A DNA stretch of 64,000 nucleotides from Noviherbaspirillum cavernae (GTDB lineage: Bacteria > Pseudomonadota > Gammaproteobacteria > Burkholderiales > Burkholderiaceae_D), in the NCBI RefSeq assembly GCF_003590875.1, contig NZ_QYUN01000002.1:1302001-1366000 (forward strand), given 5' to 3'. Numbering within the stretch: the stretch's first letter is position 1; each line of letters begins with the position of its first letter. Under the pieces are notes generated by a model, which was given only the letters and a program-made list of their open reading frames with translations, did not search any database and was not told the DNA's origin. This document shows positions 13,088 through 21,557 of this stretch, piece after piece. A program made the position numbers and the translations under genes.

Positions 13088-13150
13088 TAGGGCGGGTCAA
13101 GACCCGCCTTGTTCCTTGATTCCAAGATAGGCGGGTCTTGACCCGCCCTA
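13088..13150. repeat. 22-bp perfect inverted repeat between lolA and rarA
   Basis: Arms at 13088-13109 and 13129-13150 are exact reverse complements, with a 19-bp spacer. Each arm is itself nearly palindromic (GGCGGGTCAAGACCCGCC), so alternative small or large hairpins can form. It ends 4 bp before the rarA start codon, without a T-run. Confidence 0.85.
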
Positions 13151-13154
13151 TGAC

Positions 13155-14450
13155 ATGAACGCCATCCCCCTCGCCGAAAGGCTCCGACCACAATCGCTGG
13201 ATGACGTGCTCGGCCAGCAGCATCTGCTCGGCCCCGGCAAGCCATTGCGCGTCGCCTTCGAATCGGGCGAGCCGCATTCAATGATTCTTTGGGGTCCGCC
13301 CGGCGTTGGCAAGACCACGCTGGCGCGCCTCATGGCCGACAGCTTCAATGCCGAATTCATCGCCTTGTCCGCCGTGCTGTCCGGCGTCAAGGACATCCGC
13401 GAGGCGGTCGAGCGGGCGCAATTGGTGCGTGCCAATTCCGGCCGCCGCACCATCCTGTTTGTCGATGAGGTGCATCGCTTCAACAAGAGCCAGCAGGATG
13501 CCTTCCTGCCGCATGTGGAGAGCGGCTTGTTCACCTTCATCGGTGCGACGACCGAGAATCCCTCGTTCGAAGTCAACGGCGCGTTGCTGTCGCGGGCCGC
13601 GGTATATGTGCTGAAGTCGCTGTCGGACGAGGACCTCGACATGCTGGTCGATCGCGCCTGCATCGAGGAACTCGATGGACTTTCCTTCACCGACGACGCG
13701 AAAGCCACGCTGATCGCCAGCGCGGATGGCGATGGCCGCAAGCTGCTGAACAATCTGGAGATCGTTGCACGTGCCGCCGCGACCAGCGAGCTGGAAGAGG
13801 TGGATGAGAATCTGCTGGCTGCGGCATTGTCCGAAAACCTGCGCCGCTTCGACAAGGGCGGCGATGCCTTCTACGACCAGATTTCCGCGCTTCACAAATC
13901 CGTGCGCGGTTCCAATCCGGATGCCTCGCTGTACTGGTTCGTGCGCATGCTCGATGGTGGCGCCGACCCGCGCTACCTTGCACGCCGCATCATCCGCATG
14001 GCGGCCGAGGATATCGGTCTGGCCGACCCGCGCGCGCTACGGCTTGCGCTGGACGCGACGGAAACCTATGAACGCCTTGGTTCGCCGGAAGGCGAGCTGG
14101 CGCTGGCAGAGGCCGTGGTGTATCTCGCCTGTGCGGCCAAATCCAACGCCGTCTACAACGCCTACAACGCGGCCCGCGCATTTGTCGCCAAGGACAAGTC
14201 TCGTCCGGTGCCCGAGCATTTGCGCAACGCGCCGACCCGGCTGATGAAGGAACTGGGTTACGGCAAGCTCTACCGTTACGCGCATGACGAACCGAATGCC
14301 TATGCGGCAGGCGAAACCTATCTTCCGGACGGGATGCGCGAGCCGAACTGGTATCAGCCTGTGCCGCGCGGGCTCGAAACGAAAATTGCAGACAAGCTGG
14401 CGTATCTGAGATCGCTGGACGAGGACGCGTTGAAAAACAGCAAAAAGTAA
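13155..14450 (+). CDS. rarA: Replication-associated recombination protein RarA (MgsA)
   Basis: 431 residues. AAA+ ATPase of the clamp-loader type: Walker A GPPGVGKTT (~48-56), Walker B FVDEVHRF, sensor 1 GATTENPSFEVN, and the C-terminal tetramerisation domain with the family-specific stretch AYAAGETYLPDGM. RarA acts at stalled replication forks and interacts with SSB. The start codon lies right behind a large hairpin-forming repeat that could affect translation. It follows lolA and precedes serS in the conserved order. Confidence 0.95.
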   Translation: MNAIPLAERLRPQSLDDVLGQQHLLGPGKPLRVAFESGEPHSMILWGPPGVGKTTLARLMADSFNAEFIALSAVLSGVKDIREAVERAQLVRANSGRRTILFVDEVHRFNKSQQDAFLPHVESGLFTFIGATTENPSFEVNGALLSRAAVYVLKSLSDEDLDMLVDRACIEELDGLSFTDDAKATLIASADGDGRKLLNNLEIVARAAATSELEEVDENLLAAALSENLRRFDKGGDAFYDQISALHKSVRGSNPDASLYWFVRMLDGGADPRYLARRIIRMAAEDIGLADPRALRLALDATETYERLGSPEGELALAEAVVYLACAAKSNAVYNAYNAARAFVAKDKSRPVPEHLRNAPTRLMKELGYGKLYRYAHDEPNAYAAGETYLPDGMREPNWYQPVPRGLETKIADKLAYLRSLDEDALKNSKK

Positions 14451-14493
14451 CAGCCTCGCGTGCCGCGCGGAAAGAGACATGTCTTTTCAATAA

Positions 14494-15873
<1,380 letters not shown>

Positions 15874-15902
15874 AGTCGGTTCGAGGGCCCCGGTCCGGTT
15901 CA

Positions 15903-16136
15903 ACCCTCGTTCCTGTATGTAGACAATCCCTGGCGCTGTTCGATGAACAGGCTGTTGCCGGGGATTTTTTTCGCCTGCCGCTTTGCCTCTGCCGCAGCCG
16001 CCGCAATCTGGTGATGCGAGGCATACTGTCCAGGTTCGATCTTCACCACGCCGAGCGAAAGGCTGATCAATGTCTGGAACACTTTCTTGCCGCGCCGGTC
16101 ATCGCAGATGCCATTGTTCGACTCGGATTCCCGACT
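15903..16136 (-). pseudogene. Remnant of a degenerate GGDEF-domain C-terminus
   Basis: On the minus strand about 75 residues read like the end of a GGDEF domain: ISLSLGVVKIEPG (core strand, compare SIGVA in active enzymes), then YASHHQIAAAAAEAKRQAKK, which takes the place of the usual ADxALYxAK helix. No start codon, receiver or active-site motif remains; upstream the frame runs into the tRNA-Ser promoter and gene. I read this as the stump of a response-regulator or cyclase-like gene cut off by rearrangement at the tRNA locus. It fills most of the 325-bp gap after serS. Assignment is by eye and tentative. Confidence 0.4.
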
Positions 16137-16150
16137 CAAAAATACTCTGC

Positions 16151-16156
16151 TATAAT
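16151..16156 (+). promoter_or_regulatory. -10 element of the tRNA-Ser promoter
   Basis: Perfect TATAAT 42 bp before the tRNA, followed by a G+C-rich stretch resembling a stringent discriminator. The -35 region (TTCCCG at 17-bp spacing) is weak. Confidence 0.5.
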
Positions 16157-16198
16157 CTCGTGCTTTGCGGCACGTCGGTGCCGCAATCGACCGAATCA

Positions 16199-16288
<90 letters not shown>

Positions 16289-16296
16289 GAAGCAAG

Positions 16297-16323
16297 AAAA
16301 AAGCCGCGCAATGCGGCTTTTTT
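16297..16323 (+). terminator. Terminator after tRNA-Ser
   Basis: Stem AAAAAAGCCGC / GCGGCTTTTTT with a 5-nt loop and a T-run, 9 bp after the tRNA. Confidence 0.9.
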
Positions 16324-16394
16324 CACGTCTGCAGGGTTTGCGACGTCAATTTCGGATGGGCTTCACGCCCGATGCTCCGTTGGTATATCGGTAT

Positions 16395-16619
16395 TTACCT
16401 GGCTTTGGACAGGATCACGAGCCATTTGCGCAACAGCAGGATTTCAAGGTGCCCCGGCTCGACTCCTGTGCTGCAATCAATGATCGGGTTGACATGGTAA
16501 TAACGTTTGCGGAAGTCCTGGCAGACGAAGATTTCGCGCTTGCCCAGGCGGATCAGGAATGATGTGGGCGCGTATTCCAAACCAAATCGTGTGCCGAAGG
16601 TGTTATTCAAATGTGCCAT
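16395..16619 (-). CDS. Small hypothetical protein
   Basis: 74 residues from the ATG at 16619, preceded by a good AAAGGA ribosome site 8 bp upstream, which decides this start over a longer frame. No signal peptide or membrane segment. The composition is basic and aromatic (FVCQDFRKRYYHVNP in the middle). I do not recognise a family. It stands alone, convergent with the tRNA-Ser terminator. Confidence 0.5.
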   Translation of the reverse strand: MAHLNNTFGTRFGLEYAPTSFLIRLGKREIFVCQDFRKRYYHVNPIIDCSTGVEPGHLEILLLRKWLVILSKAR

Positions 16620-16872
16620 GGCCGAGTCCTTTCTGATTATTGATTGGTATTGCAGCAGGGGTACTTTAGCATAATTACTGTATGGAAATACAGTGGTTTT
16701 GAAATTCTGTTCCGCCTGCGTTGCCGTTGTTATCGATACGTGGCTGGGAAGGGCCAATTTGTTCCATCCATGCGTGCTGGATTGGACTTGTCACGACGGC
16801 ATGTCGTCGAACGTCAGGCACGGCATGCAGTCATATCTCAATCCGGATGGGAACATTGGACAGGAGGCAAGC

Positions 16873-17085
16873 ATGGCTGCGGTGAGGTACACCAAAGGCG
16901 AGCAGGTCGCGGAGGTGGACATACTGGAATTGGAGGATGGGAAATTTCAGGGCGTGGTGCTGATCACGCGCAACCACGGTTCGTCCAGCAAGCAGTCGCA
17001 GCATACGGTGCAGGTGGTATCCGACACGCCTGCGGAAGCGCTGGAAGAAGCGAAGGCGCTTGCGCATCGGCTGCTGGCAAATTAG
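16873..17085 (+). CDS. Small conserved-looking hypothetical protein
   Basis: 70 residues from the ATG at 16873, preceded by AGGAGG at ideal spacing, so the longer upstream frame is not needed. The sequence looks like a small soluble alpha/beta fold: an N-terminal beta-rich half (VAEVDILELEDGKFQGVVLI) and a C-terminal amphipathic helix (TPAEALEEAKALAHRLL). No known motif is seen. It is convergent with the PhnN fusion gene. Confidence 0.6.
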   Translation: MAAVRYTKGEQVAEVDILELEDGKFQGVVLITRNHGSSSKQSQHTVQVVSDTPAEALEEAKALAHRLLAN

Positions 17086-17123
17086 GATTGCGCGAATTGC
17101 GCCTTTGCAAGTATGCGGTGCTG

Positions 17124-18395
17124 TTATCGCGGTTGAAGCAGGACGTCGAGCAGATGTCGGCCGGCAATTTCCGGCAGGCCGCTGTTGTCGAGATGGATGA
17201 CTGACTGCTCCCGGATTTCGTCGAATTGGTCCAGTCGCTCGAGCCGGCCGGACAGCGCCTCGCCGCTTTCGCGATGCCGTGTTTCGATGCGCTGGCGGAT
17301 CGCGTCCGTGTCGGCGCCGATCCAGACGACCAGTGCATCCGGAAACGATTGCCGCAATTGCGGCACGTATTCTCGCGATCCGACCACGACCACGTCGCGC
17401 CCGGCCTTCAGGTCGGCTTCAATGCCGCGCCGGATTCCATAGCACAGGCCGTTGGCCTGCCACATCATCGCAAAGTGGCCGGCTTTTTCAAGCTGCCAGA
17501 AATTTTCCGTGTCGGTCGGATCATGCATTTCGGTACCGTGCCGGGGGCGTGTGACGGTCCGGCGCGCGAACACGATGCCTGCGTGTGGCGGCACATGGTC
17601 CTTCACCCATTGCACCACCGTATCCTTGCCCACGCCGGACGGTCCGACCAGATAGAACAGGCGTCCGGCTGCGGGGAGCGAAGAATTGCGGCGCGATGCG
17701 TTGAACGGAAAGCGCTGCCAGATCGTCAACGGCGCGCCGGGACGTTCCTCTCGAAAAATGCTGAGCGCATCGATCATCAGCGGTGTCGCCGCCATCGCGG
17801 CGGCAAAGCAGACGTTGGCTTCCCTGGTGAGCGCATGCACCACGTCGGCGTTCACGCCGCGCAGGGCATCGGTCAGCGTCATGTGAAAGCGGAACTCATC
17901 GTCCGTGTATGGATAGCCCCACTGCAGCAGAAGCGTGCTCTGCCGCGCGGTCAGCGGGCGGGATGTGTATCTCTCGAGCTCTCTGGCGGCGGGCGGGGCG
18001 CGCAGGATGTCGAAGTAGCTTACGCAGCGCATCGCCAGTGCTTCGATGTCATGCTGCGGTCCAGACGGGCAGAGCGCGAGAAATCCTCTGACGGGTGAAA
18101 CATGCATGCCCAACAGCGGCACGGGCCGCTGCAGCCGGGCGAAAGCCGCCGCCATCGTCAGCAGGTGCGATTCGGAAAAACCCGCCGCGAGATGGAACGG
18201 CGCTTTCAGCGTCGCGTGAAAACCGTAGCGTCTGGCTTCGGTGGTGATCCGGGCCAGCAAGGGGGGCGCAATGCTCGATGGCTGGTGCCGCATGCCTGTC
18301 TCGCCCGTCGCAGCATTCCGTCCCAGCCAGCGGCAGCCGGCGGCCGACCAGGGGGAATCCGGCGGAGGAGCAAAGTAGAGTGCGTAGCGTGCCAT
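17124..18395 (-). CDS. phnN: DUF1045 2H-phosphoesterase-like domain fused to PhnN ribose 1,5-bisphosphokinase
   Basis: 423 residues with two domains. Residues 1-235 match the DUF1045 phosphonate-associated family, a 2H phosphoesterase relative: both His-x-Thr motifs are visible, HAT in YGFHATLKAPF (~60) and HMT in FRFHMTLTDAL (~170). Residues ~243-423 are PhnN, with P-loop GPSGVGKDTVVQW and the guanylate-kinase-like fold; stand-alone PhnN is about 185 residues. PhnN phosphorylates ribose 1,5-bisphosphate to PRPP at the end of the C-P lyase pathway. No other phn gene is in the window, so it acts in trans or in another PRPP route. An insertion cluster starts just upstream of it. Confidence 0.9.
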   Translation of the reverse strand: MARYALYFAPPPDSPWSAAGCRWLGRNAATGETGMRHQPSSIAPPLLARITTEARRYGFHATLKAPFHLAAGFSESHLLTMAAAFARLQRPVPLLGMHVSPVRGFLALCPSGPQHDIEALAMRCVSYFDILRAPPAARELERYTSRPLTARQSTLLLQWGYPYTDDEFRFHMTLTDALRGVNADVVHALTREANVCFAAAMAATPLMIDALSIFREERPGAPLTIWQRFPFNASRRNSSLPAAGRLFYLVGPSGVGKDTVVQWVKDHVPPHAGIVFARRTVTRPRHGTEMHDPTDTENFWQLEKAGHFAMMWQANGLCYGIRRGIEADLKAGRDVVVVGSREYVPQLRQSFPDALVVWIGADTDAIRQRIETRHRESGEALSGRLERLDQFDEIREQSVIHLDNSGLPEIAGRHLLDVLLQPR

Positions 18396-18460
18396 GCCCG
18401 TGTCGAGGGACGAATCGAATCCTCATCCTATCGGCGCAGGGCGGGCGCTTGTTGATTTAA

Positions 18461-18486
18461 AACACTGGCGCAGCACTGCGCGTGTT
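18461..18486. repeat. Short hairpin upstream of the phnN fusion
   Basis: Arms AACAC..GCGCAG and CTGCGCGTGTT pair across a 2-nt loop with a 2-nt bulge. No T-run; meaning unknown. Confidence 0.4.
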
Positions 18487-18504
18487 GATCCTGGTTAAAT
18501 CCTG

Positions 18505-18661
18505 GTGTCCTGAGTTAGAAATTCGCTACATAAAAGATGACGAGAATCGCACCGATACGGCGTCAAAAATGCTCGCAAGGCCTCGGCCTTGCTGTGCTTT
18601 TTTCCTTGTCTCGTCGCGATTTCATCACTTTTATTTGCAACGAATTTCCAACTCAGGGCAC
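18505..18661. mobile_element. MITE-like palindromic element (~157 bp)
   Basis: The ends are inverted repeats: GTGTCCTGAGTTAGAAATTC at the left and, read on the other strand, GTGCCCTGAGTTGGAAATTC at the right. The similarity continues inwards with gaps (TAAAAGATGACGAGAATCGC against TAAAAGTGATGAAATCGCGA), so the arms are about 50 bp. A central palindrome AAGGCCTCGGCCTT lies between them. There is no coding capacity. Clear target duplications are not seen. The right end abuts the TA target of the neighbouring IS630 element. The family is not recognised. Confidence 0.55.
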
Positions 18662-18671
18662 TAGTGTTCCG

Positions 18672-19379
18672 TCAATCTAAAAATTTCGGGTAGAGGTATT
18701 TCAGTTTAATCCGAGCATCTTCGGTACGAAATTGCCAGTCAATTCCGGTTTGATCCTGATTGCGCTGCTGCGCCCATGTTTGCGCCCGAGCTGCGATCAG
18801 GCGCATATCGCCTATGCGGTCGCGCAGACATTGTCGGGTCAACACGCTCAATTCCGATTCGGCCATGTTGAGCCAACTGCCATGCTTGGGCGTGTAGACC
18901 AATTCCAACCTGCGCGCAATCCGCATCGCTTCGGGCGCCTCAAATGCCTGATACAGCGAGGCGAGCCGATGCGTATTCAAGTTGTCGCAGACGAGCGTGA
19001 TGCGCTCCGCTTGTGCATGGCGCGGCGCATCCACCAACGCCCGCACTTGCTGTGCCCACGCAATGCTGGTCTTCTGTGCCGTGGCCGTCGCGTCGCGCCA
19101 TCCTCCCAAGGGTTCGACAAACATCCATACGCAACACATGCCATGACGGATGTATTCGTAATCCACTTTCTCCGGCTGCCCCGGTTGCATCGGCAAAGGG
19201 GGACGCACTTCTTCAATCAATTGCCTGGGCTGTTCATCCATGCACACCACCGGATGCGCAGGATCATAGGGCCGCCGATACACTTCCAGCACCTGCTCCA
19301 TCTGGCAGGCGAACTCCGCATCCGCATGCGGTGCGATACACCATTGCTGCTTCAGCCACGGTTTCAGGTCGCTTTTTTT
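18672..19379 (-). CDS. IS630 transposase, DDE catalytic part (frame B)
   Basis: The first ATG in this frame is at 19301, but the frame is open back to the A7 run at 19373-19379 and that stretch is clearly transposase-like (LKPWLKQQWCIAPHAD). The DDE residues are intact: D in VVCMDE, D in VCDNLNTH, E in WLNMAESEL with the family motif YTPKHGSWLN before it. A -1 slip on the A7 of frame A would join both parts into about 384 residues. I call it functional, not broken, because IS630 elements often use this frameshift. Confidence 0.85.
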   Translation of the reverse strand, partial: KKSDLKPWLKQQWCIAPHADAEFACQMEQVLEVYRRPYDPAHPVVCMDEQPRQLIEEVRPPLPMQPGQPEKVDYEYIRHGMCCVWMFVEPLGGWRDATATAQKTSIAWAQQVRALVDAPRHAQAERITLVCDNLNTHRLASLYQAFEAPEAMRIARRLELVYTPKHGSWLNMAESELSVLTRQCLRDRIGDMRLIAARAQTWAQQRNQDQTGIDWQFRTEDARIKLKYLYPKFLD

Positions 19380-19825
19380 AACGCCTGCCGTACTGTTTCA
19401 CGCGAAATCGTATCGACAATATGCAACTCCACCAGCTTGTTTGCCAACAAATTCAACGTCCAGCTTGCGCGGCCATCCGGCGCTGTCGAGCAGGCCAGCG
19501 CCGTCAGGCGCGCTTGTCCTTCACCGTCGAGCTTCACTGCCCGCGGTCGTGGCGCCCACTGGTGTTCCAGCAAGGAGTCCGGCCCTTCTTCCACCGCTTG
19601 CTTGCGCCAATTTTGCAGACTGCGCGTGGTCACCCCAAAGGCTTCGGCAATGCGGGCGTCATCCCATCCTGGCCCTTGCGCCCCTTGATCCGCCTTCAGC
19701 AGCGCCTGCGCCCGCTGGATCTTCCACGCAGCAGACTTGCCTGTATGCACAAGATGTTCGTACCGCGCTCGTTCCTCGGCGGTCAACTTCACCACATACT
19801 TCTTGTTTATCACGATCTCCTTCAA
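19364..19825 (-). CDS. IS630 transposase, N-terminal DNA-binding part (frame A)
   Basis: 153 residues ending just after the slippery A7 (LKKAT then stop). It contains two helix-turn-helix regions, the first at DDARIAEAFGVTTRSLQNW (~55-73), which recognise the element ends. Alone it may act as a transposition repressor; after -1 frameshifting it is the N-terminus of the full transposase. Confidence 0.85.
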   Translation of the reverse strand: MKEIVINKKYVVKLTAEERARYEHLVHTGKSAAWKIQRAQALLKADQGAQGPGWDDARIAEAFGVTTRSLQNWRKQAVEEGPDSLLEHQWAPRPRAVKLDGEGQARLTALACSTAPDGRASWTLNLLANKLVELHIVDTISRETVRQALKKAT

Positions 19826-20030
19826 AAGCTGGCTACGGTTAGATCGTTTTGAACTAGAAAAATTTAGAGTGTCTGACCACTAGATGAAATCAATGTGCAA
19901 AGCGATCACGCCGCGAGTTGCCAAGCGGGAAGCATGCTATTGCTCAAGCGCCGGTTGTGCGGCATGAACCAAACGTGCGCGGCGATGCTCGAAACGGATA
20001 TTTCAACTTGTCAGAACATCAACCAAATCA

Positions 20031-21263
20031 ATGCAGGAACAAGTCCAGGCTGCGCAATTGGCCCGCATGCGAAGGCTGGCGACGGGCCTGCTTCTGTTCA
20101 TGGGGCTTGTTTTTGTCGTTTCCCGGATTTTTGTTCCGCAATATCCCTTCCTTTCCTTCGTCGGCGCATTCGCCGAGGCGGCCATGGTTGGCGCGCTCGC
20201 CGACTGGTTTGCGATCACCGCATTGTTCCGTTCGCCGTTCGGCTTGCCGATCCCGCACACCGCCATCATCCCGCGGAACAAGGACCGCATCGGGGAGAGC
20301 TTGTCGGATTTTCTTGAACACAATTTCATGACGCCGGAAATCATCCGGGACGAACTGCATTCCATCGATTTCGCCGGCATCGCCGCTGGCTGGCTGGCCC
20401 ATCCCGACAACAGCGCGGCGATTTCGCGTCAGGTCATCAAGGGCATCCCGACGATGCTGCGCGTGATCGAGGATGACGATGTGCGCCAGTTCATGCAGAA
20501 CCGGCTGACGGCGGCGCTCGACAATGTGCGCTTTGCGCATGTGCTGGCCGAGGTGATGTCGTTGCTGGTTGCGCGTCAACACCATCAGAAGCTTTTTGAC
20601 CATCTGATCGGGATAGCGGATCGTGCGCTGGAACACAACAAGCCGTATATCCGCTGGAAAATCCATGAAAGCAGCCCGCGCTGGCTACCCAAAGCGATCG
20701 ACCAGAAGCTCTACGAGCGTCTGCTGGAGGCCTTGCAAGGCACGCTGGCTGAAATGAAGGAAGACGACAGCGAATGGCGCATGCGCTTTCACCTCGCGAC
20801 AGACGAGCTGATTGCGCAGCTGGAGTCGTCGCCGGAATATGGCGCGAAGATCGACAGCGTGGTGCGCGATGTGCTGGGGCATCCGCTGTTTCGCAATTAT
20901 TTGATTGATATCTGGCACGACATCAAGTCGCGGCTGGAGGCGGATGCGGCGTCCGAGGATTCGCAGATGGTTGCCAGGCTCAATCGTGCGTTGAATGCCT
21001 TCAGCGACGAACTGTTGGGGGATGCGGCGATCCAGCACAAGCTGAATCAATGGATACGCACCGTTGTCGGCGAAGCGATCGTGCAGCGGCGGGAAATGAT
21101 TGCTGACCTGGTGACACGCGTGATCCACAAATGGGATGCCGAAACGATCTCGCACAAGCTGGAATTGCATGTGGGCAAAGACCTGCAATACATACGCATC
21201 AATGGCACGCTGGTCGGCGGGATGGTGGGGCTGGTGCTGCATGTGATTTCCCTGGCATTGTAG
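20031..21263 (+). CDS. DUF445 family membrane protein
   Basis: 410 residues. N-terminal hydrophobic segment (~18-38), then the DUF445 hallmark GAFAEAAMVGALADWFAITALFR (split here between ~46 and 68), a long helical middle, and a C-terminal hydrophobic helix (GTLVGGMVGLVLHVISLAL) resembling the first, as usual for YjiN-type proteins. Likely an inner-membrane protein with a large helical soluble part; function unknown. The ATG at 20031 has no strong ribosome site. It lies between the IS630 element and the pst operon. Confidence 0.9.
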   Translation: MQEQVQAAQLARMRRLATGLLLFMGLVFVVSRIFVPQYPFLSFVGAFAEAAMVGALADWFAITALFRSPFGLPIPHTAIIPRNKDRIGESLSDFLEHNFMTPEIIRDELHSIDFAGIAAGWLAHPDNSAAISRQVIKGIPTMLRVIEDDDVRQFMQNRLTAALDNVRFAHVLAEVMSLLVARQHHQKLFDHLIGIADRALEHNKPYIRWKIHESSPRWLPKAIDQKLYERLLEALQGTLAEMKEDDSEWRMRFHLATDELIAQLESSPEYGAKIDSVVRDVLGHPLFRNYLIDIWHDIKSRLEADAASEDSQMVARLNRALNAFSDELLGDAAIQHKLNQWIRTVVGEAIVQRREMIADLVTRVIHKWDAETISHKLELHVGKDLQYIRINGTLVGGMVGLVLHVISLAL

Positions 21264-21328
21264 GCAGCCGATAGGCAGCCGATAAGCACCTGCATCCGGC
21301 CACCTGCATCCGGCCACCTGCATCCGGC
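21261..21328. repeat. Tandem repeats between the DUF445 gene and pstS
   Basis: An 11-bp unit TAGGCAGCCGA occurs twice (21261-21282), and a 14-bp unit CACCTGCATCCGGC occurs three times without change (21287-21328). The first copy includes the DUF445 stop codon. Confidence 0.9.
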
Positions 21329-21353
21329 GTGGCCGGTCTGACAATGAACAGTC

Positions 21354-21391
21354 ATGTCATTTATATGTCACACATGTCATAAAACTGAAAT
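21354..21391 (+). promoter_or_regulatory. Distal Pho boxes upstream of pstS
   Basis: ATGTCAT and ATGTCAC repeat at 11-bp spacing (21354, 21365), then ATGTCAT and CTGAAAT at 11-bp spacing (21374, 21385). This fits two PhoB dimer sites (consensus CTGTCAT-N4-CTGTCAT). Confidence 0.75.
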
Positions 21392-21487
21392 GAGATGGCA
21401 ATTCCAGACGCTTTTTTCATGCGCAATTGATTTTCATAACTCGATGATTTAAAAAGACTTTTATCCACGTCACATAAATTTCCTGCG

Positions 21488-21521
21488 TTGTCATTGGCCT
21501 GTCACATTTGTTGATTACAGT
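21488..21521 (+). promoter_or_regulatory. Proximal Pho box and pstS promoter
   Basis: TTGTCAT (21488) and CTGTCAC (21499) are exactly 11 bp apart, and TACAGT (21516-21521) sits 10 bp after the box in the -10 position. In PhoB-dependent promoters the Pho box replaces the -35. Confidence 0.8.
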
Positions 21522-21557
21522 TCGCCCTGTCCTGTTTTGACAACCAAAGGAGCAGAT

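Larger units (their letters stand above)
18664..19880 (-). mobile_element. IS630-family insertion sequence (1217 bp, apparently complete)
   Basis: Flanked by TA on both sides (18662-18663 and 19881-19882), the target duplication of the IS630/Tc1-mariner group. Terminal inverted repeats are imperfect: GTGTTCCGTCAATCTAAA at the left, GTGGTCAGACACTCTAAA read inwards from the right. It carries a transposase split over two frames joined by an A7 slip site (see the two CDS entries). It interrupts no gene; it sits beside a MITE-like repeat, 150 bp upstream of the DUF445 gene. Confidence 0.9.

Noticed and set aside
18672..19825. Transposase as a frameshifted pseudogene
   Set aside because: The break is at an A7 slip motif typical of IS630 programmed frameshifting and both parts are intact, so I treat it as functional.
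20685..21355. Minus-strand frames through the tandem repeats and DUF445 gene
   Set aside because: Repeat-derived, low-complexity starts (CRWPDAG repeats) and overlap with a clear gene.
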